From Rhipidocladum racemiflorum (taxonomy: Eukaryota; Streptophyta; Magnoliopsida; Poales; Poaceae), in the NCBI GenBank assembly GCA_036346355.1, contig CM070590.1, positions 41,449,749 through 41,513,748 of the forward strand: a stretch of 64,000 bases of DNA, read 5' to 3'. Numbering within the stretch: position 1 is the first letter of the stretch; each line of letters starts with the position of its first letter. A model generated the notes under the pieces. It worked only from the letters and a program-made list of their open reading frames with translations, did not search any database and was not told the origin of the DNA. A program made the position numbers and the translations under genes. Of the stretch, positions 36,867-47,622 are shown piece by piece.

Positions 36867-38775
36867 CTTGTCTTATGCAGCACATGAATGCAACCGATGC
36901 AATTGACATGAATGAAATGCAACCTTCATTCATTTCCAACAATATCATAGCCATAATTAAATGCATCATAGTGAATGAATTGGATAATTTCAAGTAACAT
37001 TGAACTTAGCCTTCGCATTATCATAACCTACTTATAATCTTTAATATAGTAAAAAAAAGCACAAGGTAAAGCTTGTCGTAAATCCTTCTAGCATTAAATC
37101 CACACGATACACTTGCCAAAAGCCCACTCTCAACCATAATTCATCTAAATGTGCAGAGCAATAAATAAAACAGGAAGTATCACATATTAACTCACGACCA
37201 TATTCAACAACACGGTGTACTTGCCTTTAGCCTCGGCGGAAACTGACAGCCCATTTACGTTATTAGAGACCTCCAACCCTAGAGAAAAACACAACACTCA
37301 AAACCCATTCTTCAAGTGAATATTGCCAAACAAAACTAAAGAAATACTCATCACCGAATTAGGCACATCTCTCTACATCAACGCATAATCATCAGAGATA
37401 ACAATCACTTGCTCATAACCGATTATTACTCAAAACAGTGTGATATCATCTCATCAATCTTCTCAGCATTTCAACAAACACATGGCAAAAACCACAAAAG
37501 CTTAAGAACTGCCAACCTCTATCGCGAGAACGAGTTCCAACTCGTCGGTCCCTCCAAACAACAATAGAGTTTAGCACTAGAACTCAAGAACAACCCAACA
37601 ACCCTAGACACAAAGGATTTCATGACTACAATATCAGGTTCATCTCCAAACGTGTGTCACTCAAATCAACCCCATTAATTAAGAGGGCACAAACATTACC
37701 GACAATCCAACATTTGCCAACGGAAACTTGAGATGAGGAAATAATATAAATCTTATTGAACTTCGGATGATACACAACTAACAAAATGATTTTGACTTAA
37801 ACAACCCTACCCCATCTCTATGCCTTAATCACGAATAAACAAACCTCGAATGCATACACCACTTGTCATGAACATAACTATGTATATATCCTACGAATAT
37901 CAATCACTGGTAGGCTCTAGCTAAGCACTGTGTCATAGATAATTTGAGTACCCTCTCCATTCTACCGAGTAACTATACACTCAAATCCAATGTGTATGCG
38001 GACTGCTGCCCAAGCCCAATGCTCACCTTATAGGAGACCTACGAGGGTTCACCATATTCATGCATGCATTACTCTCTATTCTAAAATGCCAAACATCAAT
38101 AGTCACTCCAGTATTTAAACTACCTATACCTTGAGATATCACCAACCAACAAGGTATTTCACTGGTAGGCTCTAGCTAAATCATTTAGGCATTTCATCGA
38201 ACACAAGGCATGCACTGAAAACCATACCCCAAAAGGAGGCAATGGGGGAGGGGGTACCCGGCCAGATCTAGGAGGAGCAGCAGTGGGAGGGGCTCGCCGA
38301 CGTGGTGGAGGACGGCCGGGGGAGGTGGCGACGCCAGCTTGCTTGGCCAGAGGGGAAAGCCAGGAGGAGGCCCCCGGGCGGCGCCGGCAGCAGGGAAGCG
38401 CCCGGGCGGCGCCAGCCGTAGGGAGGGAAGGCGCAGGGGAGCTCGGCCGGCCTGGGAGGGTGCCGACGGTAGGGAGGTGGTGACCAGGAGCGGCCACCGG
38501 AGCTGGGGAGGAGCCAGTAGAGAGCGCACTCGTGGGGGAAGGAGCGTGGGGCGCTCGGCTCTGGAGGGAGCGGCGTGGAGAGAGCAGCCCGATCAGGTAA
38601 ATTGGAAGGAGTGAGGAAAAAAAATGTAGGGTTATGAAGTAGGTGGGGGAGGGAAATTCCAGAAAACCCCTCCCACCTCACCTAAAATTACCCTAACACT
38701 CACCAATTGCCTGCAAGAGACAACTCTCACCTGACTGAAAATTCCAAAATGCAGAGAATGGTCCGCGATATTACA

Positions 38776-40960
38776 GCACCAATAGCTACGGGTTTTAGGG
38801 AAACTCGGAAACACAACTCAAGGAATACCTTGACTGAAGGCATTCAACCAAAATGGCAAACAACCACACCAGTTCAAAAGGTTTTAAACTCCAGCTCAAC
38901 ATGAATCCCACCATAACTTGTATTCCACTACACTTACCATTTAAGCATTCAATAATCACTATTTACTCATCAAGAGAGTCCAACCGGATTTAACAAAATT
39001 TACATAACAATTTGTTTCTCTAGTTACCATTCCCAACACTTTTAATTAAGGTTTAAGATGCTTATCACAAAGGCACCCAACCAAGACTACATTGACATGA
39101 TCCCCACGGATCACCAAATCATATAACAACGTATTCTCTATTTCAAACATGGTACTTCAACGGATACTTGAGCATGATCAACCTACCAATTTTATACAAT
39201 CCATACGTCAATTTCTCGACAACAAAACTTACTCAACCAATAAATGACTTCAACACATAAATGTTATCTCTACAAGACAAAATTCGTGAGTATGATTCTA
39301 TGATATACATTCATCAAGAATAAAATCCTACATAATATTAATTATCCATGGTCCACTCCATCACAACATGTTACAATAACCTCCATTTTTAACAAGGATT
39401 TTCAACAATTAATCTAAGTAATTACCACCACTACTAAGTCGTCAATATCAATAATTTGCATAATCATCAATCAACAACATTACCTTTAGCTACCCTATAC
39501 ATAGGTTATAACAAAATTACCACCACACAACATACTCCAACTATTTAAAATAGATTGAATAATAGCATTAACACTGCCCTTAACAACATCATTAACAATA
39601 AGTCTTATGTCTTCTCAATTGATATCAATACTAGCATTGTATAGACACAACTGGATACTTCCAAATATACTAGTAGTTTGCAACAACATAAATAGCAACT
39701 CTAATCAACTTCTAAGTTAAAATCACTAGTCAACACGATTAAATTTTGCTATTAACATGTAAAATTAGAGCATCTTTAACAACCAGCAAAGTTTCTTTAA
39801 CAATATCAGTAATTTACATCATCTTAATATTCTAACTATGCATTAGGGTTTTAAACTTTAAACATTATCGGGGGTCATAAGCGCTTTTATAACAAAGCAA
39901 CAGATTCTGAGCATGTACATTAACACATTCAATCATTCTCGCTAAGAGTAAACTACAACACTAGTAGTCTATTTATTCTCAAGCTAGAGATAACAACCGC
40001 ATTGAATTGTTTCAACTCACAACTTAACTTAACAATACGTCATCCCATAAACCACATTGGTACATGCTACATAACATGCTAAACAACAATTCTTACTAAG
40101 GACAAACGATTTCTGTCAAAAGACTACTTACTTTGTTTGCAGCATTTTAGTTTTAAAACTCATCCCAAATTCATAAGGAAACTTGACTCTCAAAATTGCA
40201 ATGAGACAAACCCAAACTTGGTCATGCAAAAAGGAATTCTACAAAACATTTTTCAATCTCAAAGACTCCCATAGAGGAAAATGGTTGAAAGACAATTTTC
40301 TTAAACGGGAACAAAGCGATCAAGTAATCATTTTCAAATAAAACATTAACACCAAACCCCAAACTTTCACGAAACAAGAAGGGTTTTCAAAGATGATTTC
40401 TCAAACCAGTAAAATGACGAAATCAAACACCACTTACTCCTACAAAGCGACATAACTTCAGCCCTGACAACCGGGTCTGGCATAACGCCGCAATATCTCT
40501 CATGACCTCGGGGAAAGACAAACACATGATTAAATTGAATGCTTCTCCCCCATAAAGCAATCAACAAACTAAGCACCAAAGCTGGAAAGGCGACCATAAG
40601 AAGGGCAACACTAGACTCTTCTTCTTCGTCTTCAACCAAGGAAGACAAAACCACACACCACATACGGAACAATCCGCGAAAATCCAATACCAAACACTTT
40701 TCTTTTGGTTTCACTCAACCAGAGCCAAGAAGACCAACCGAAACCGACCGTTAGAACGGTAAAGAGCAACTGAAAGAATCCACCACAAACTCTTCTATTC
40801 GACTCCAGCCAACTATCTGGTCTACGACAGAAAGAATAAGCACTCTTCTCCCATAGGGGTTAATAGTTCTTCGGTGATGGCGCTAACTGACCACACCGTC
40901 AAAGCACACCCTTACTATGAACAAAAAGAGGTGACCGAAACCCTTCGGCACCACAACCCG
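38776..40960 (-). mobile_element. Element Y, continuing internal domain
   Basis: Minus-strand continuation after D, aligning antiparallel with X1 about 11420-13500. It ends abruptly near 40960, where it jumps into LTR sequence. The 5' start of the internal domain, the primer site and the LTR 3' end are missing (roughly 1.2 kb compared with X1). No coding capacity. Confidence 0.8.
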
Positions 40961-42293
40961 GGCCATGTATCATGCCATGTATGCAAACATGCCAACATCA
41001 TAAATAACTTGTACACTAACACATGGCATCATAACATAATAAGCATATTCATCATATCAATGGCAATCATTAAAGCATGGCATGTGAACATATCATATAT
41101 TCAATTTCAATCTCAACCAATGTAGCAAACTACAACCTGCTACCCATTCCAATACACTTGCCTCAACCATGGGCGATGGATTGGCGAGAAGTAGAGGGCA
41201 CTCCCGGGGTCACACCACCTGCACATAGGTACCACACACTCACAATCATGTCCACAAAATAGTAAGCAAACACTCTTCTACCCCGACATCGCAAAGTACT
41301 CGCAAAACGCAAAAACAGAAGTTCTGTCCCGTCGGGACAGCAGCCTTCCAAAAGGCATAACTCGGGTTCTAAGACTCCGAATCAATTAAACGAGTACATC
41401 CTAGCATAGCTTAGGAAATTTCTTAACTTTTTCTAAGTATATGGAAAGACTGATTCGGAATCTAAAGTGGTTTAATCTGTAGAATAAAGTTTTTAATACG
41501 TTCGGTAAAATGAGCATAACTTTCAAACGGATGGGCGGAATTGGACGTTCTTTATACTCACTGAAAGGTATTGAAGTTACCTACAACTTATTCAACAGGC
41601 GGATGACCAAATTTCGATTCTAAATTGGCGAAAACCCAAACCCTAGGTCGACTGCTCATGCTGCCCGAAACAGAGAACGTGGCAAACTCTAGATTTCATT
41701 TAATCTACCCAATTACAGCACCACCAATTGATCTAAAAACATGATATTAACCCTTAGAACAGAACCTAGACCAACCCCAAGGATCCCCGTGGCCATACCT
41801 TCGCCCGACGAACGAAAACCCAACGGATATCCTCCCGGTTCGCGCGATCTCCTTCATCGCTCCAAATCCACCGGATCTCCTCGTCGTGGAGCGCTCCAAT
41901 GGATGGATCTTCGGGTTGGTGAGGTGGAGAACTCCCCTAGGGGCAGCAAGGGAGGAAGAGAGGTGGTGGAGGGGGTGGTGGCGCAATGGGGAGAGGAGAG
42001 GCGCATGGGGGTGGCGGCTAGGAGGTGGAAGGGAGGGGAAACCCTAAGGCTAGGGGGGTGGCGCCCAAGAGGGCTAGGTGGGCACACAAGGCAGCCCAAC
42101 CTGGTCCCTCCCTCCTTCATGGGCCCAAAATCCCTCCCACCAAGGCCCACGACTCATCCACTTAGGCCCAAACTCGCCCGGGGAGGCCCAAACTCCCGAA
42201 ATCGGCCTGGAACTGCGATTGAACTGCATAACGTAAAGTTTTAACCTCCTATTTTACATTTTATAATGTTTTCATATCCCGTAGTGTCACATG
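40961..42293 (-). repeat. Element Y, truncated 5' LTR
   Basis: Minus-strand X-family LTR from its start at 42293 (TGTGACACTACGGG) to about 40961. Its 3' third is deleted. It contains the exon-like block ending GAG|GCAAGT (minus strand, near 41157) and the donor-like AAG|GTATGG near 41800. Confidence 0.85.
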
Positions 42294-43900
42294 TATGGTT
42301 AGGGTTAATCCTTGGGGATGGTCTAGGTGTTGTGCTAGAGGGTGTTTTATGCTTTTAGATCAAGAGGTGGTGCTGTGATTGGGTAGATTGGATGAAAACT
42401 AGAGATTTCATAGTTCTTTGTTTCGGGCATATTGGGCACATGAACTAGGGTTTGAGTTTTTGCAATTTTAGAATCGGAATTTGGTCATCCACCTATCGTT
42501 AAAGTTGTAGATAACTTCAATACCTTTAATTGGACACCAAGAACACCCAATTCCGCCCAGCCGTTTGAAAGTTATTATCATTTTACCGAGCGAGTTCAAA
42601 TCTGTGATGTAATTGTGATAGAACGTAATGTTTTGTAGATTAGACAATTTTAGATTCCGAATCAGCTTTTCCTAATACTTAGAAAAAGCTAGGAAATTTC
42701 CTAAGCTTCGCGATGATGTACTCGTTTACTCGATTTGGAGAACTAAAACTCAAGTTATGCTAGTTTGAAGCCTGCTGTCCCGGGGGACAGATTCTCTGTT
42801 TTTTCGGTTTTGGGAGTAGTTTGCGAAGTCGGGGTAGATGAGTGATGGTGTACTGTTTTGTGGGCACGTTTTGAGTGTGTGGTATCTATGTGCAGGTGGT
42901 GTGACCCCAGGAGTGCCCTCATCCTCTCGCCAATCCGTCGCCCGCGGTTAAGTCAAGTGTATTGGAATGGGTAGCGTGGTGTATGTTGCTAGACTTGATT
43001 AGATGCAAATGGATTACATGATATGATATCTTGCCATGTTTATTGCTTGCCCATGATATGATGAAAATGGTTTATGATGATGCTATGCAATGATTAGTTG
43101 TTTATGTTTATGGCATATGTGGCGTACATGGCATGAAAACTGGCCCGGTGGGTGAGGAAGTCATAACTAGTCCAGTAAGGTCGGTGAGAAAGTTATGACT
43201 AATCCGGAGCGCCATTGAGTAAGACCTACCTCATGATTCCATCCATCGTGGTGAGTGGAAGAGAGGAGTAAGCAACCTCCATCTACGGGATGGAAGGGGA
43301 AAGAGGGTGCACGCCGATGGGTGTGCACTCGGCAATACCGGTATGTGTTTCAAGGAGACACTGTAAATATGAGTTGTTTATGATGTTGAATATGAAAAGT
43401 GGTGATGAAGGTATTGGAATGTGTTTTCTTGTTCCATTGCAATATACTTGCTGAGTGATGAACTTACGCTTGTGTTTATGTTGTTTTTTCTTAGGTACCA
43501 TGAAACCGGCATGCGGGAAAGGGCATTAGCTACACTTCTACACGTAGCTTCACACTTATATATAGTTTAATCAGTTGGAGTCATGATAATAATGAAACTT
43601 GGTGTATGGGCTTAAGTTCATCGTTTGATTTGTTATATTTGGTGGAATGGTTGAATTCCTTATTTTAGACATAAGTGATGCTATATCCATTGTTATTGAT
43701 GTTTAGATGTCTCTTATCATGCTATATCATGCCTTACTATCACTGTTGCTTCAATTCATGGAAAAACAAAGGAGATGTTGCCGAAATTTTCGGTTTTAGC
43801 ATTTGCACCTTTGTTATAATTTATCTTTATTTGTGATATTTAGATGTTGTTTAGTCTATGTTTGGTAACATTAAGGCATACTAGATGCTGGGGTGTTACA
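42294..43900 (+). repeat. LTR E (X-family), 3' part
   Basis: Plus-strand X-family LTR beginning mid-LTR (matching about 15797 of X1) and ending GGGGTGTTACA at 43900. Y is inserted in it, so its upstream part lies beyond the left window edge. No primer site follows, so E is a solo LTR or a 3' LTR. It has the 57-nt exon-like block, but its donor reads AAG|TCAAGT instead of GCAAGT. Confidence 0.8.
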
Positions 43901-44999
43901 AAAATAGTACAAGTACGATCATCTAACCCGACTCCGCAAACTACTCGTAAAACCCAAAAATAGAGAATCTGTCCCGCGGGACAGCGGGCTTCCAACTAGC
44001 ATAACATGAGTTCTAAAACTCGCAATCAAGCAAACGAGTACATTTTCTCGAAGCTTAGGGGATTTCCTAACTTTTTCTAAGTATTGGCAAAGATTGAATC
44101 GGCTTCTAAAATTGTCTAATTTACAGATGAACACGATCTGTCCCAAACACGTCATAGATTTGACAACGTTTGGTAAAATGGCCATAACCTTTAAACGGCT
44201 AATTAGAATTTCAAGTTCTTGGTGTCCAATTAAAGTTAATTCAATTACCTACAACTTTCCCAACAGCCGGCTGACCAGAAAACTCCTCTAAAATTGCCAA
44301 AACTCAAGCCCTAGGTCGGACATCCAATCTGCCCGAGGACAGAACGTTGGACAGCATTGCAATTCCCTATAAAGCCATCTAACCACAGCACCTAAACACC
44401 AAATTTAGCCATGAATTTACCCATCTAACAGCACCTAGACCAACCCGAATAAGACCCCAAATCCTTACCTCTTCTTGACGGATCATCCAATCGACGAACG
44501 TCTCCTCTGCGCGACCCGATCTCTCCTCCAATCGCCGGGAGCACCAGGATCGCTGGTAACGCCGGATCCTCTTTGACGGAGAGTTCCTGGACAGCGAGAT
44601 CGCACGGAGGGAGAGGCTCCATGGCCGGCTAGAGGAGGGTGGGAGGGGAGGCGTTTGGGGAGGGAAAGGGCGACATGGGGGAAGGGGGAGGGGGAGAAGG
44701 AGGTGGCGGTTAGGGTGGGGGAGATGTGGGGTGCAAGGGCAAAGGGAGGGGGCGCATGGGGAAGCCCTAAGGGGGAGGTGGCAGGATTTCCCCTCTCATG
44801 GCCAAAACCCCCTTGCCAATGGCCCACTTCATCCCCCCAAGCCCAAACTTGCTCCTGCTAGGCCCAAACTCCCCCGGAGAGGCCCAAACACCCGAAAAAG
44901 CCCCAAAACACGACAATAAAGTCGTACCAAAATGCCAAACTCTATAAAGTCACATTCCATAATGTCACTTTCCATAACGTCACATCCTATGATGTCACA
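43901..44999 (-). repeat. Element F: start of its LTR
   Basis: Minus-strand LTR that starts TGTGACATCATAGG at 44999 and is cut by E at 43901. It aligns with the U3/leader half of X-family LTRs with clear divergence. A candidate donor GAG|GTAAGG lies near 44468. Confidence 0.8.
44940..44999 (-). repeat. Four 15-bp tandem repeats at the F LTR terminus
   Basis: Reading from the LTR start on the minus strand, four consecutive 15-bp units share TGTGAC-N-TNATNGA (one begins AGTGAC). X1 has a looser version at 15180-15225. Confidence 0.8.
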
Positions 45000-46022
45000 T
45001 TCTCTCCCCCTTAACAGGATTCGACCTCGAATCCGAAGAACGCCAAGAACAAGACAAAGTCCTCAAGTGATTGGAGACTTCTCTGCAACACAAGACAACC
45101 ACACAAAAAACTCGAACCGAATCAACGACAAACAAACTCCCAACATCAAAACTTAGCAAGAAAGAGTTACTTAGCTCAACTAAGTACAACCTCTCACAGT
45201 TCCACCTTTCATTACACTAAAGCGAGTCACACCTCTTTTAACAACCTCTCTACTGTGCTTCATCGTATTCCAGACGATGCGAACCAAGTGAGACACAACA
45301 CTCCAAGACTACCAACTGTCTGAACAATCGGGGTAAAACTTTGAAAAAGATTGATTTTTTACAACAAGGCCAACACACACCACCACCACCAAAAAGAAAA
45401 GCCTACTTTATAACCCAGGTCCTTAAAACCCGCAAAACAATAACAACTGAACAATCCTCTTTGGTTGACAAAACTCGCTCATAGTTCATCGACAAAAACA
45501 TCCAAAAAGGTAATGCAATTACCATCCACTTCCAAGTAGTCCACTACCGAGAAACATCTCAATGACACAATTCTTCAAGAAGGTTTGAATTGAGTCAAAC
45601 CCAACCTTCATTTACTTCTCACTTTTAAATTATTCACGATCAACTACTAGCAACACTTAACGGCTTAGCTCATTAACAATGCACACTAGATTTCTCTTAC
45701 TAAGAAGGTCCCTCCCTCACATTCTTCTACTCAAAGGACCAAGACAAAGAGTACAATCATTGAGTAAGCTCAAACATAGACCCAATTGATCCACATACAA
45801 CAACTTGAACCCCAAAGCGCAAGAAACCACCTTGGAAGGAGTTCGATATCAACCAAAGAACATTTTTTTATTTTCCTAAGCCAAATCGGAAAGGAAACAC
45901 AAATCCCCTTCACCACAACCAATATACCAGAAATTCTTCATTCTGTCTTTTCATACTAAAAAGAAATGGACGTCTCGATTTATGACATGAATGCAAACTT
46001 TTTTCAGGAGCACTGCGGATTA
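45000..46022 (-). mobile_element. Element F: distal internal domain, truncated
   Basis: The polypurine tract (45000-45012), a perfect hairpin GGATTCGA-CC-TCGAATCC (45017-45034) and LARD-type internal sequence align antiparallel with X1 14200-15150. It stops at 46022, within the motif that forms a palindrome in X1 and Y, and joins V. Non-coding. Confidence 0.8.
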
Positions 46023-46935
46023 GGGTGGTAACGAGGGAGTCATGGCCAACTTACTGCCTACAGTTCTGGATGGAGCAGACTGGACATGGCTCTTCAACCA
46101 AAAGGAGGGCACCACCCGGTCTTGGGGGTAGCTGAGTAGCACCCTGAGGGCAAATTTCCAGAGTTTCTACGTCCGTCCTGGCAAAGAGCGTGACCTCGAG
46201 CGCCTGATCCAAACGGAGGGAGAAACTCTACGTCAGTTTGTCCAACGAATTATCCAGGTGCAAAACTAAATCCCGAGCATTCGAATGAAGCGGTGGTCCG
46301 AGCTTTTAAGTTCGGAGTCCAGGATATTCGTTTCACACAGGATCTAGAGATGCATCCAGATCTTACAGCCAACGAGTTGTTCCGTATGGCCGACCGGTAT
46401 GCCAACACCGATGAGGCAATCCAGGGGAAGAAAATACTAGACGAGGGCAAACTCCCACCTCAGCACAGCTCGGAAGGTTCTGCAAGCAAGAAGAGCGCCA
46501 CCTCAGTTGAAAAGAAGATTAAGAAAAAGAAGAAGCGCTCTATGCCAAATATGGTCACGGTGGTCGAGCAAGCTCAGCATCCAGCTCCACAGACACAGGC
46601 GCACAAAGGTTTTGGCAAAAGGGGCAGGGGGCGGCCACCTCAACGTCGCAATGACCAAGGTCGAGATGACCAAGGTCGCGGCGATTAGCGTGGTCGGCCA
46701 AACAACCAATTCTGCACGCTCCACCAGGCATATGGGCACGACCTTTGCAATTGCTGGACCTGGACTTTCCACCTGGAATAGTTCTACAACGGCAAAGGTC
46801 CTATGCCTACGCTCCTGGAGCATGGCGAAAGTAGCAAGGGCAAACAGCCTGTTGATGAAGACGAGGACATAGAGTATCAGGAGCCTCAGAATCACATTGC
46901 AGTAATATTCGAGGGCTCCTCATCTTACAGGTCTC
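46023..46935 (+). pseudogene. gag: Element V, plus-strand gag fragment (Tat-type Ty3/Gypsy)
   Basis: It starts inside the capsid region and continues through a retrotransposon-gag domain (FKFGVQDIRFT, LTANELFRMADRY) and a basic linker. A CX2HX4HX4C-like knuckle region follows the RGRPPQRRN repeats, with frameshifts after 46688. In-frame stops occur near 46127 and 46269. It ends at GGTCTC (46930-46935), exactly where the inverted copy ends. The family role is particle assembly. This fragment is truncated and inactive. Confidence 0.8.
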
Positions 46936-47162
46936 GAACCAACTTTCCGCTTAGGGAGATCCTAAGGAATCAAGACGCTAGTGGCCAAATAGCGAAATGG
47001 GCCATGGAGCTTGCCGAGTTTGAGATCAAGTTCTCAGCTTACACATCGATCAAGTCCCAAGTCTTGGCGGATTTCCTGGCAGAGTGGACGAATCCTCCAC
47101 CACCTAACACGGATCTCGACCAACCTCGGGAAGGCTATTGGACTATGTATTTCGATGGGTCC
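46936..47162 (+). pseudogene. Element V, end of RT/RNase H and start of the second RNase H (left half)
   Basis: The sequence jumps from gag directly into NFPLREILRNQDASGQIAKW and KSQVLADFLAEW, a segment typical of the RNase H end in Tat-lineage elements. Protease and reverse transcriptase are missing. A YFDGS motif begins the second RNase H, at which W is inserted (target GGTCC). The reading frame resumes after W at 60119. Confidence 0.8.
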
Positions 47163-47622
47163 TGTAATATCCCGAGTATTTTTATACTCGAAGCACTGTA
47201 CCATCGTACACAAACGTTGTTCAATAATACATCAAGTTTGTGTATTTCTGTATTTTGAGCTGAGTAGACTCGACTGGGATCCAAACGAACCCTTTAACTT
47301 AATTAAACTCACTCAAAATCAAATCGAGTTCAATTGCGGTTCGTAATTGTCCTTTTGGTAAATGTCTAAAAGTCCTCAAAAACTATCCAAAATATCTTAG
47401 AAGTATTCAAAATCAACTTTTGATGTTTGAATCTTCAAGTTTTGGCCTTTGACCATTTTACCCCTCCTTAAGTGCATAGTGTGTATACCCTTTATTCCCT
47501 CATTTCCAAAGCCACTCCCCATTTCCCCATCCTCTCCTCACACGTTTTGAGCAAGAGGAAGAGAGGAGAAGGAGCCCAAGCACTTGAGCACCCAAATCCG
47601 CGGATTCCGGGCGATTCAACAG

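Larger units (their letters stand above)
19694..38775 (-). mobile_element. Solo LTR D (about 2.99 kb net), carrying nested B and C
   Basis: The minus-strand LTR runs from 38775 (TGTAATATCGCGG) to 19694 (ends GGGGTGTTACA). GCACC flanks both sides (19689-19693 and 38776-38780), a perfect 5-bp target duplication. Removing B and C with their duplications leaves 155 + 23 + 2810 = 2988 bp. There is no internal domain, so it is a solo LTR formed by LTR-LTR recombination. Its 3' half resembles X-family LTRs. Bases 38240-38620 are GC-rich with open but proline/arginine-rich shadow frames, and I see no gene there. Confidence 0.9.

Noticed and set aside
38159..38681. Proline- and arginine-rich minus-strand frames in D
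   Set aside because: They are several overlapping frames in GC-rich LTR leader sequence with low complexity and no conservation seen elsewhere.
46930..46935. GGTCTC at both V junctions as a possible cloning or assembly scar
   Set aside because: The surrounding sequence is ordinary diverged retrotransposon DNA with no vector sequence. A shared biological breakpoint is simpler, though misassembly should be excluded.
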